Of a stretch of DNA of 64,000 nt, positions 11,901 through 23,900 are shown piece by piece. A program made the translations under genes and the position numbers. Position 1 is the stretch's first letter, and the number at the start of each line of letters is the position of its first letter. Source of the stretch: Holacanthus passer (Eukaryota; Chordata; Actinopteri; Pomacanthidae). Location: assembly GCA_025331565.1 (NCBI GenBank), contig JAFREQ010000045.1, forward strand, positions 2,278,072 to 2,342,071, read 5' to 3'. The notes beneath the pieces were generated by a model that had not been told where the DNA came from, searched no databases, and saw only the letters and a list, made by a program, of their open reading frames with translations.

Positions 11901-14900
11901 TAGATCATTCTCTACAACTCATAAGCTCCTGGCCATTACTGACTTTTCAAAAGGGTAAATGGAGCAGTGTGTCAAACCTTCAGTGCCGGAGGTGATTTCA
12001 GGTTTACCACAACCCTCTGGTCTGGAGAGGGGTTTCCCCAGTGGTCACACAGTTGGACGAGGAACGGTGTGCTGATGCCATGTTCATTCAACACCTGCAA
12101 AGGCTTATAGATAAAAGAAAAACATGTTCTTTGACAGTTTGCCTTTGTTGAACACTGAAAATATAGCACAACTGTGAACTCAGACCATCAAAAGCAACTA
12201 TATATTTTGACAACGCAAAGTAGACAGGAGACAGGAAGTAAGGGGAGAGAAGACACATGAGTCTACCAGGATGCCCCAGTAAAATCCTGTCTCACCCTCT
12301 CTGGCCCACTGATTAGTTTAAGCTGTGCAGGGACTCCAGCGGTCACTTGAACCATGACTCGCTCCACGTAGGTCCCGTAGGTGAAGCACATCTCTCTGGA
12401 GCCAGGAGTCCCAGACTGGAACTGAACCCCCGATACCAGAACAGACTTGTTGCTTGCCTGACGTCAACACACAAAGTAAAGATCAATTCATTAGAAAAAC
12501 TACACAGCAGAAAATGGTCATTATATTTTGGCATTATTATTACTGATGCATTAACAAGTTAAATTTATTGTACAACAATGTGTTATACAAAAAATTTGGG
12601 GGGTTTTGGACTATTGGTCAGATAAAACAAGATTCAATGACATCATTTTGTGCTCTAGGAAATTGTAATGGCCATGTTTATCACAAACTGATCAATTATT
12701 AATAAAGCCACTTCTGATTTGGATTGTAAAATGAACAGCAAAATGATCACATTTGCTGCTGTACAGCAAACACTGTGTTCTAATGTGTGCATACTCAGCT
12801 GCTGGCAATCAACAACAGAGCCCTTGCACTCCCTGTAAATTTATACGGGATGGAAATTTCCAGCTAATAAATCAAAGATCTTCCAGTTACAAAGACACGT
12901 CTCTCAGTCAGGAATGCTTCTGATGCCGCCCAAGCACAGAAGGAATGTTTATTTTCTATTCAGAGAAAGAGCTTTCTAATCTTAGGAGGTGCTCCTTATC
13001 AGTGTAATTTTATTTCCTTGATGGTCTAACTCTCTCCCCTGCCTGGCTTTTTTATGGTGTGGAGATAGAGAGATAGAAGTGAGGAGATCAAGCATGCATG
13101 CAAGAACTAAAGCCTCGTGCCACAAATTGTTGGTGTGTCTGTTCTCCAACCTGCCATGTAAAGGTGATGGTCGATTTGTCTAGACCCTCAGCTTTCACAC
13201 TCATATGGTTCACACAGGTGGAGGTGAGTGTCTTGGTATCATTGTCATACTGGTCCACGAGCTCCAAGTCTGTATAAGAAAAAATACGTGAGTCGTCTAG
13301 TGTGCAACCATTTCCTCAAAAATAAGATTTTTGGGTGATTAGGTTCATACTCACTGATGTCTCCAGGCAGGGTTTCACCCAACTTCACGGTGCTTTGAAG
13401 CAGAGTTGCTTTCAGGCGTGTTGGCTCATCTGGACGAGGCCTACAAACAAAATAAACAAGGCTGCAGACTTCGGAAGACACCAGTTTGAATATACTGAAT
13501 ATTGGTTTGGGAAAGGTAAACAGGTTCATTGTATTGCACCGCTCAACAGGTGACACAGTCGTTCACAAGCAAGGATGGAGCCAGGTTCAACACTTTGTCA
13601 AACACATGACTGTAGAAAGGATACACTACATGGACTTCACAAAACTGTTGCCAATACACACAGTTTGTTTGCATTTTCACATTTTACACAGTGTCCAACA
13701 TTTTTAGAATCAGGGCTTGTTTCTAGTTCTTGGCAAGAAGGCAAATAAGCATATTTCACAAAATGAACTCTTCCTTTAAGCTTGCAAACCATGAATCCCA
13801 GCTCTGAGTCAGGTATGTGGCTTACACTATGTAAAAGGAGACGGACACACTCTGGTCTTGGTAGGACACCTGGTAGAAGCGCTCTTCCTGCACCTGTGTG
13901 GGCACCTGTACATCAGGCAGCTTCCCCTGGACCAAATCTGCTTGATTTACATGTCCTGTCCAGTTAACCTTCAGTAAAGTGAGAGCGAATGATTAAGAGT
14001 CAGCGATAAGCTTGGAACAGTTCAAATGCGACAACTCCTAAATGACTGACTGATTGCAGCAAAGTCGTTTCATTTATCATCACACACCCAAACCACTGGA
14101 ATTTTTTCAACATGTGGTTAATAGGATAGGACAGAATAAACAAACAGGAATAAAACATGTTCTATGTGCCAGACACACCTTGATCTTGGAGGCTATTTCA
14201 GCGGTAATTGGCACCTCTCTACCAGCCTCATCATACAACCTGTAGAACAGGTTCTCCAGCAAACTTCCTGCCAGCCAATCGATCTTTTCCTTGTTCCTCA
14301 GCACCAGATTCTCATCATCTTGACTGCAGAGCTCCATTGAGACCACTCTTGTGCTGGGCAACACCTTCAGCTCCCTCACAACTGATGCAATGTTCTTCTG
14401 ACTCTGGTGAGAAAACAAGGAATGAACAGAGACATCATGATCAAAGAATTATCAGACAGTGTTCTACTACACAGAAATCTTCATTTGTTTTGTTTGTTTA
14501 CTTACAGGCATGTCAAATTGAACTTTGAGATTTTGTGGTTCTCCCTTGATTATTTTCAGATTTAGGGGTTTTGTCACAAGCTGTCCAGCTCCTGTGCTGC
14601 TACAGTCAGTTGACCCCAGAGGAAGACCCTGAACCTGAAGTTCACACAATAAATAATTAAATTCTTGATCATTGAGATTATATTAACAAAGATGAGAACT
14701 TTTCATTGAACACATTTTATTACATAGAAGATAAAAAGCACTCAAGGCAAAAACATTAATCAAAAGCAGAGAAGAGTGTTGTGCAAAAAATAGTAATGAT
14801 TTTACCAAATTTAACCAAAATCTATATTACAAAAACAACACAGAACAAAGTGTCTTGGATGGATTATTTCTTTTATGTGGTGAAATTTAAGCCCTGATAC

Positions 14901-17900
14901 CAGCAAATCTGACCACATGTGTGTTTTGTCTCTGCGAGTAAAAAAGTCCTCGTTTTCCCTCTTCAGATGATGACTACGACTGATTTTAATAGCTGCCACA
15001 GGGTGTTTTTCTTTCGCTGGTAAACAGCACGAACTGTTATGCAAGAGCTCTTAAATTGAGACAGGCACTGTCTTGCTGAACTTAGACATCCCTGCATTAG
15101 TAAGTCCAACATAGTCTTTTCTTTTAGAGTCAGTTTTCACACCAATGCCTGATGACTTCTCAGAAACAGCACACCCGTACCTGGCAGTGAACGATCTGTT
15201 TGGGGTGAGCGGTGATGTTTCCATCCTCATCGTGGATTTCAACATTAAACCTGACAGGGTTTCCATTCTCAGTCACGAGTGGGTTGTCTTCTGGTTTTAC
15301 ATGGAGGGAATGCGGCTTACCTGAAAAACATAATCATGCAACTGTAAGGAGGTTTTTAGAGTAATTATTTACAGGTAGAAAGTTTAAGTGCTAAAGAAGC
15401 CGTGCTGACAACATGGCGGCATGAGCCTTTTAGTAATGCTGGCAGCCAACAAAATTAGTGAAGCTGACAAGCTGTGCAAGCTGTAACCGTTGCAACTGAA
15501 CTGGCAAAAACCCAAAATCCAATATCCCAGTTGCTGTATAACAATGGCTATCTTTCATAGGAATAAGCAATTCATCTTTTATTCTAGTAGAGAAAATATC
15601 CATCACAATTTCTCAGAGTCCAAAGTGACAATTCAAATTGCTTATTGCTTAAAATATAATTAATATAAAATGATATAAAACAAGGAAAGCAGCAAGTTCT
15701 ACCAGCTGAGGAGCTGAAATCGTTAAAAAATAACTTACTTTGACTATTAATGGATTTTTTTCTGTCAAATGACAACTGATGATAACCAATCAAGGTTAGT
15801 GAGGGTATGAACTTCTGATCTTTGCTCTAAATTAATAAAGAAATGCCGTCTCACCAGCGAGAAGAATGATGCTGATACTCTGTGTGTCTCTTTTCATGCC
15901 AGGCAGGCTCACTTTCAGGTCGTGTGGCTGCAAAACACAATAGAGGATAGAAATAAACAACACAGGATAACCAGTTGTTGTTCTTTGTGTCAAATATTGT
16001 AGGAATATCAGCCAGTAAAGGCTTCAAAACAAAATGGCTCAAACTGAAGACGAGTGAACAAACTATGGTGTCAGATTTACAGATTCAGGCAAACTACGGT
16101 CGTCTGAGAGGAGAGCATTTTCTTCTAACCTTTGATTGTTGGTAATTCGGGACTTTTCCTCTTGCTTTGACATTTCTGATGGTCAACGTGGTCCCACTCC
16201 TGTCCACTTTATCATAACTCAGGTCCAGGCCACTAAATAAAAATAATAATGGCAAATTAAAGACATAATGAGATTTATGATAAACCTTTTCATGTGGTAG
16301 CTGGCCAGGGATACATGTGTACTATAAATATATACAAGTCTGCTGCTGTCAGATAAAAACCTCATGTCGAAACAGCATTTCAACCAGTGAGACAGTTCAC
16401 TGAAAACAAAGGGACAAAACATAGTGTAGCGACCCACCCGCATTTGATTACAGGAATGAGATCAGGAGGAGGCGTCACTGGATGGTCATAACCATCTTTT
16501 ATCAGCAGAGGAATGTCGAATGGGACTCCTACACGAAGAGGGGAGTCCACGGCACCAGCAACAAAACTCTCAGCACAACCCTCTGAGGGGGATAAAAACA
16601 GCACAAGCACGTGATTAAGGCATTCAGACAGGATTTAAAAGTTTGTGGTTTTCCTTACCTTTGATTGTGAAATTGAGTTTGTAGCTTGGAAGCGCTCTTC
16701 CTCCAAACTCTGTCGCATTACTTTCAGCTATGGCAGTGGTCAGACACAGAGTGTAATTCCCCAGGTTTGTCAGATTCTCTGTCAGAGAGGAGATGTTTGA
16801 TACATGATCCTTCAGCAGAAAAAAAAACCCAGGACATCCAAAAAGTAACCAATAATGAAAAAGCTTTTGTACCAATTTTTTTGAACCAGAATCCCCATTT
16901 TGCTGATGGGGCAATGCAAGACACAACCTCTTGATTTTGTTTGGCACCTACTGATGAAAGACAAACAGCATTCAGAGGAAAGAAATTACAATTGGTTACA
17001 AACAGTATAAGAAGCTGAACTGCTTGAACAAAGAAGAGCTGGAAAAAAGATTTGTAAATAGAAAGGACATTAAGTGGTTAGCCTAACCTATTTTGGGGCA
17101 CTTTACATGCAAACCCCCCAAAATTTTCTAGGTCCATCTTTTTAAATGTGAGGATTTAAATGAATGATTAATCAAAAATGAATAATGAATAAAATAAATA
17201 TATTAATAACAACTATTTATGGCGGTTCTTTAAAAATCTGTTGTTCATGTCCAACCCCAGTTCCAAAAAAGTTGGGATGCTGTGTAAAATGTCAAAAAAA
17301 AAAAACAGAATTGGATGGTTTGCAAATCATTTAAATCCAATATTTAATTGAAAATAGTGCAAAGACAACATTTCAGTTATTGACCTGAAAGACTAGTAAC
17401 ATATCTCCACCAGTTTCTGGTTGTTTACATTCATCATCTCTTCTGATGTCTGTTTTTTTTTTTTACCAATGGGGTTTGTTCCTTCATGTCTGACATATTA
17501 CTCTACTCTTACAGTTCTTGTCCACTTCTCCCAAGGCAGCTGCCAAGTGGAGGTCACACATTCTTTCTAGCATGTACATTGCTTAAGGGGTTATGGATAC
17601 AAACGCACACATACATACTGTATGTGATTGCTATAATGAATATAAAGATTTCATGTATATACTAGTAGCTTTTCACTAGACAAACCAGTAAAGACTCATC
17701 ATACTTACATAAGAAGTAAAATATCAGAAATGGACTTTCACAAATCAAATTATGCGATTGAATTTGTCAGAGGTTTAGAGGAGTGTGTCTCTGTTTTCTT
17801 ACAGTGCTGGATGACTTTGAGCTCAATACTCAGAATTTTCCCTTTCCCTCTCTGTCCCGGCATCTTGGACAACGACTCTTCCTTCCTGTTTAGAATCTCG

Positions 17901-20900
17901 ATTTTGAGCGGCCCTGAAATGATGAGAAAGCCAAAACACAAGACATACAGTATGACATTCGAGGTCCATTTTTTAAAATGATAATGTCTCGATGGACACT
18001 GATGACCGTGGTGTGAACAATACAACATTTTACCTAACACGGTCCCGGCTGGACGAACAGCACGTTGCGGCCAGGGGTTTCCCTCTGGCCAGTCCACTTT
18101 CAGCTTGTCTGGAAGTCTGGAATTAAAAAAAAATTAAAACAATTTGGTTGAGCTGATAAAATCTCCTCAGGCTTGAACTACAACATTAAGTGAGGATATA
18201 AGGAGGAGGGAAACACAACTTCCAATTAATAACATTAATAACCACTAATCAAATCCAACAAACTGGGAAATTGGAGATGACTGTGCTGTGTAAAGGTTTA
18301 TATGATGCTCTTGCTTTGTGTAATACATGCATTCTAAAATCCAGATTAGACACTAGAGGCATGACAGCATTTCCTCCAACTGCTTACTCACTTGGCAAAG
18401 TCAATGTCGATGTATCTCTTGATGACTTCGTCGGTGGTGCCACGGTCAATCTTGGAAATGGCTATGATCTTGACCTCGTCGTAAAATGCTCTGGGTTCCT
18501 ATGAAACAGAAGTCTTTATCAATTTCATGCTGAATGCAACTCAAAAAAATATATATGTGTATGTAAACTTGTGAATGAGTCATTACTACTATTAAAAAAA
18601 AAATCTGTTAACTTTTCCATATTTCATATTCATTTTAAAAGACTTTGACATGTGTTTGAATGTGTTAAAATAGAATATGTAAAAGAGACAGAAAGGTTGA
18701 CATGCAAAAAAAAAAAATCCTTTAATACCTTTAATCACTTTTTCAAATACAAATTTTCTCCTTACCAGAGCCACTTCAACATGTCCTCCTGTGGCAAAGA
18801 CATCTTCCTTGTGATCTCCATAAAGCAAAAACTGAACCACGGTACCATTCAGAATGGGCTGCGTTCTCTGAGACCTCACCTGCATGAAGAAGCACGAGCC
18901 ATCAATGGACAACATAGAATAATATGAATATACACATATGTATTCAGAAAAAAACTAAAACAGATGCTCACGAGTTGGCCTTTTGTGTACACTTTCCCAC
19001 CCCATTCGATGGAGGAGAACGTTGCCCAGGGATGTTGCCTTTTCCTAGGCAAATCTGTTCGTGTTATGGTTCCATTGTAGCCCTGGAACTGTATTTGCTT
19101 GTCCAACTTCTCGTGACAGTTTAGTAGCCACTGCATAAACTCCTTCCTCATGTTTACTCTTAGATTCTGGGGACATGGAAATAGTTTTTTAATTAAAACA
19201 AATGGACTAAAGTTGCATTAAGAAGTCTATGTCTTATCTATCGGACAGGACAACCTGAGTGTATGGTGGTCATGTTCATAGTCCAATATTCACCAGTGTT
19301 TCAGCTTTGTTTTGGCCTTAATCAACTCCTGAGAGAAATATCTAGCAGGGAGTTTAGTCAACAGTCAACCAACATGTGCTGCAGAACTGTTTCTCTCAAC
19401 TACTTTAAGCACCTCGCTCGGGGAAGAAAGTCGTGACAGGGTTACTAACTTTGATTGATCTTTTCTCACTAGGGAAATTCGGCATACAAAGAACTTCACT
19501 GATAGGATGGACTCTATAAGGCGCCAACATTTTCTGTCTTCAAGTTTTTGCTACCTTGATCAGGGAGGGAGATACTTAGAGAAGTATTCTTTTTCTGCGG
19601 ACACACTTGCAATAATAAATACAAACAACATCAACAGCAATAAAAGAATCAGCACGTGACTTTGATTGTGGGCTGCAATTTCTCATCATCAATGAAGCTT
19701 GATCACCTGTCCATTAACAAAACGTTTGAAGATAGTGTCTCTGTTCTTCAGTTTCATTTCCAGGTCCATGAAGGTGAGCTTGTTTGTGGTGACCTTGAAT
19801 CTGTCGTCGGTGAAAAGAGCCCCTGAAACCCGGTTGTAACAGTCTACTGGCGACTTTGCATCTTTACCCCAGGAGCACCAGTCAAACCTGTAACAAATGG
19901 ACAGCAATAATTTAAGATGACCAAATCCAAGACGACAAGATTGGTGCCACTTGCATATATGTACGCTAATACAGAGCTGGAGTCAGGAGGTGATTAAACT
20001 GACTTAGCATAAAGACTGAAAGCAGAGGGATATTGCTGTGTAAAATGTCCTAAAAGATTGATGAGTTTCGCAGCAGGAGCCTTGATCAAATCTGGGCCAT
20101 CCAAAGCTTCAGTGACCCAACAATATCAGTTAACCCAGCTCTGTCCAAAGTTTTAACAAAACAGTGTTAAAGCTAACACGCAGATGTTTGTCAAGTTTTA
20201 TCTCATCAACTTCATTGATTTTTGTAAATATCTGCTTTTTCTGAATTTGATGGCAGCAACATGTTTCAAACAAGTTGAGACAGGAGCAACAAAAGACTGT
20301 GAAAGTTTCCACAGGCAAACAGGTTCATTGGTAACAGGTGATAGTATCATGATTGGGTATGAAAGGTTCATCCTGGAAAGACTCAGTCGTTCACAAGCAA
20401 GGATGGAGAGAGGTTCACCACTTTGTGAACACATGATTGTATAAAGGAGATTAATACGTGGGCTCAGAAAGGAGTAAAGTTAAAGTGGAAGCATATTTAC
20501 TCAGACACTGTGGTGTAAGGTATGAGTCGTCCATTCCAGAAACAGTCAAATATTGGCCTTTTCCCTCTTCCCTGATGAGCGACTCCAGATTCATTATCGT
20601 CATCATCGTTTTCGTCATTAGAGGCTGATAAAGAACCAAAATAAAATCCACAATTTCAATCCAAAGCTGGCTCATACTATATTGTAAAATATTCAATATT
20701 TTAGAGCTGAATACCTTGTGCAGCATTGGGGTCTTGGGGGTAGGTCTCCTTGTCAAAGAGGAAGGGATGATACCGAATGACTCCCTCCACTCTGCCACCG
20801 TCGTGTTCAGCCTTAAACTCGAACGTGTCTGCAGCAGCATTTATGTACAGAGTCTGCATGTCGTCTTCAACTTCCCTAAGATTCATCGCACGGGGACATT

Positions 20901-23900
20901 TGGGGGGCTTCTCCCGCAAAGTGATCTGTTTAAAAAAGTAAAGTCAAATGATAACATTAAGCTGAAACAGACTGAGTTAAGCAGAAGTCACTCTCTTCAA
21001 CAATTAAAACTTTTAAGACCAGCAGCCTCACCTCAATGTCAATTTTAGGGAGATGATCTGAGTTTCTGGAGCTGCTCCTCAAGTCATTTCCATTGACTCC
21101 ATGAATGTAATAGTGATAAATGTGACTGAAATATGGACAAATCTTTTTGCATGAAAATCAATCAAAGCAGACATGTTGGGACTTCAGCATATATCAGACG
21201 GTGCCTGTGAATGAACTCACGCCAGCTGTCTGGTCAGCACTGTGAAACCTTGTTTCATGAAGGTGATATGCTCAGGCATGATTCCTGTGATGACCACGGC
21301 CGTGAAGCTTTCCTTCCCAGACTCCTCAGCAATGAGGGCGCGGAGGAAGCGCTCATCCTTTTTCACCACATGTGAAAAGTCGCCAGGCTGCAGGAGGAGG
21401 ATGAAACATCACACAGAGGACAGACACAGAGAGCTCCCGGTTGCCTGTTACAAATCACGATCACCCTGTTTTGAAGTTATAAGTCTGCTTCTGCTTACAG
21501 AGGCTTTTCAATCAGAGCACTTACCTTCCTGTTTGTGATGATCCCGCTGTAAATATCCTCTTTGTTCTTCTCCTTTTTCTCAAAGTCCTCTTTCGACAAA
21601 ACCAGCTCATGGACATCTGGAGAGCCGACTGGTTTACTGATCATCTAACAAACAAAGGAAATCAATCTCAAGCTTATTTTTGGCTCATTCATTTCAATGA
21701 GTCCGATTCAGTTAAACAGCAGGGGTGCCAAAGCAAAGGGTGCATCCCAGCCTACATTCTGGTACATCACTTACGTGAACACCGTATTTCTTGTTATTTT
21801 TTTCTTATACCCCTTAGAATTACCCTGGTTGAGTCTCCGATGAAGAAAGCAGCCTGTTTTCCTCCAACTCCAAAGTAGGATATGTCACTGTTGAGACTGC
21901 GAGGGACAGGGTCAGGTCGAACATAGCCCTCTTGCTTACTTCAGAAAACAAAAGAAAACAGATATATAATCAAATTTTAGGCATTTCAAACTAAAAAAAT
22001 ACAAGCATTCTTTGGTCAATCATGGCTAATCTGAAGCTAGAGCGTAAAGAAAGTAAAGCACATCAACCTTGCAATGCTGCTGTTTTCCCTGGAGAATTTC
22101 GAGAGTCTGTACACTGCCCAGTTGTTTAGCTGCTTCGAGGTCATCCCGCACCCGTTATCTAAAACAACCACTGCAGGTTTCCCAAGAGTTTCATCAAACA
22201 GCTGGAAAACAGAGACAGACGTTAAGACACTATCAAAGATTTAGATAAATAAAAGGCAAAAACTGAACTCTTTGCTGACGTGACATTAATATTACACCAA
22301 CACACAAAAGGTAAAGATAAAAAAATGTGGTTAGAAATGATATGAAGCTGCACAACCAACCAATCGTATCTCGATTGTCCTCCTTCCCGTGTTTTTAGCT
22401 GTGGCTGACAGAGCGTTGTCGACCAGCTCAGCAAGTGCATACGCTGGAAAACAATAACAAAAAGACGGCGAAGTTCAGAGTGGTGACATGCAGCTTAATG
22501 TCTTTGTCCATCTCAAGTATACTGCTTTGATCATGTAAGCACTTACGCAATGACATCTGGCCCTCACTGGTATAGTACTCATACATGCCACTCCGGATCA
22601 GCGTATCATAATGAGGCACAAAGTTGATGTGCTCCTGTGTTGCCGCTGTAAGAGCCTGTGACTCCTGCTGCAACAGGTGCAGGGTGCTGCCATCCTGAAG
22701 CTCCTCTGCAATACAATGAAAATGGAAAACAAGTCATTTAACTCTGTCTTGTGCAAACTGATATAACGTGAACTTACAACATGAACTGACAGTCAAGTAT
22801 CAACACTTAAAACAGATCTCAGCAAATGCAGACTGAATCAGGTTACAGGTGACATTTACAGGACAAGTTAAACATGGTTGACATTGTAGCTTTACAATTT
22901 TGCCATATGAATTTTATGGCACTATATTGTTCACTTTTGCACCAACAAGGACTGATTCACTCACCAAATATGTCAAAATCCAGGACGATTCTGTCCGTGG
23001 TGACCACCACAAATCTTTCATATGGAGGGATTGCAAATTCCTGTTTAAAAAAAAATTTGAAAATGAAGGTGAGCTTGATTCAACATAAATAAACGCTTTT
23101 GTTATCACTTCAATTTTTCACGAGTTGAACTACAAGATCCAGATACAGTGAGACTCAAACGTGTTCTGTTATATTTTTGTTCCGTACATTACTTTTATGT
23201 GTCAGTTCTTTATTAGAGCAGAAACAATCAGTTGATTGATTGATCAGTCAATCAACAGAAAAGTAAGTGGCAACTGTTTTGATTATGAATTTTTTGTTGA
23301 TCAAAAATACCAATGATTCTCAGCTTCTCCAGTGTTATGATTTGCTACTTTATATCATTGTAAATTTAATTTCTTTGGGTTTTGGTCTGTTGGTCAGATA
23401 ATTGAATGATGTCACCTGAAGCTTTAGGAAGCCTTGATAATTGTTCTGTATTTTACATCTAATAAAATGATCAGGTGATTGAGAAAATGATTGTGAGATT
23501 AAATCACAAAGAAAATCTGGGCTGCTTTTGAAAACAACTTAGAGCAGTAAAAGAGGAAACAGAGGGAGCGGTCTGTCAAAACAGGAAGAGAAACTTATAG
23601 ACGTATAAACGTTGAGGGGTTTTACCCAGATTTCAAAGTCAGATGCCTGTTGAAGACATCTGACAAGAATCTCATTAGATATCCCCCTAAGAAATATTTG
23701 TAAGCATGATTGTAAGACATCTTTCTTCAAACGCCTTCATATGTGGAGTCAGATGCTTCCAGATCGATAGTACAAACAAATCTGCTGTCACCCTTGTCAT
23801 GAAAGGCCACATATAAAAAGACAAAGGCTTTTCACCTTGACAGAATATAATCTCTATGAAACAGAACAGAAAATCGAATGTTTCTCAACGACAAGATTTT

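Larger units (their letters stand above)
10021..18116 (-). other. smchd1: smchd1 exons 16-38: middle region of beta-rich repeats
   Basis: Exons: 18116-18034, 17913-17803, 16950-16873, 16778-16659, 16582-16438, 16232-16130, 15927-15855, 15320-15181, 14634-14506, 14403-14179, 13968-13826, 13440-13355, 13269-13151, 12457-12296, 12094-11978, 11863-11784, 11666-11509, 11396-11281, 11178-11117, 10914-10827, 10639-10508, 10374-10219, 10138-10021. The protein is a chain of Ig-like or bacterial-Ig-like beta segments with recurring phrases such as HDEDGNITAHP, YDEAGREVPIT, QYDND, CDHWGNPSPDQ and DSFGNPAGQ, each matching an equivalent D-x-x-GN segment in human SMCHD1. The acceptor of exon 18 is a NAGNAG tandem (CAGTAG), so one residue may vary there. 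Exons 16 and 19 have decoy acceptors that break the conserved frame. Confidence 0.94.

Noticed and set aside
16779..16809. Upstream acceptor for smchd1 exon 19 (ctgctgaag)
   Set aside because: It would add 31 nt and shift the frame. The acceptor at 16780-16779 (ctctctgacag) gives WFKKIENLTNLGNYTL, matching human WFKKMENIQKLGNYTL.
18109..18116. Downstream acceptor for smchd1 exon 16 (acttccag)
   Set aside because: It would remove 8 nt and break the frame. The upstream acceptor gives the conserved KLPDKL join.
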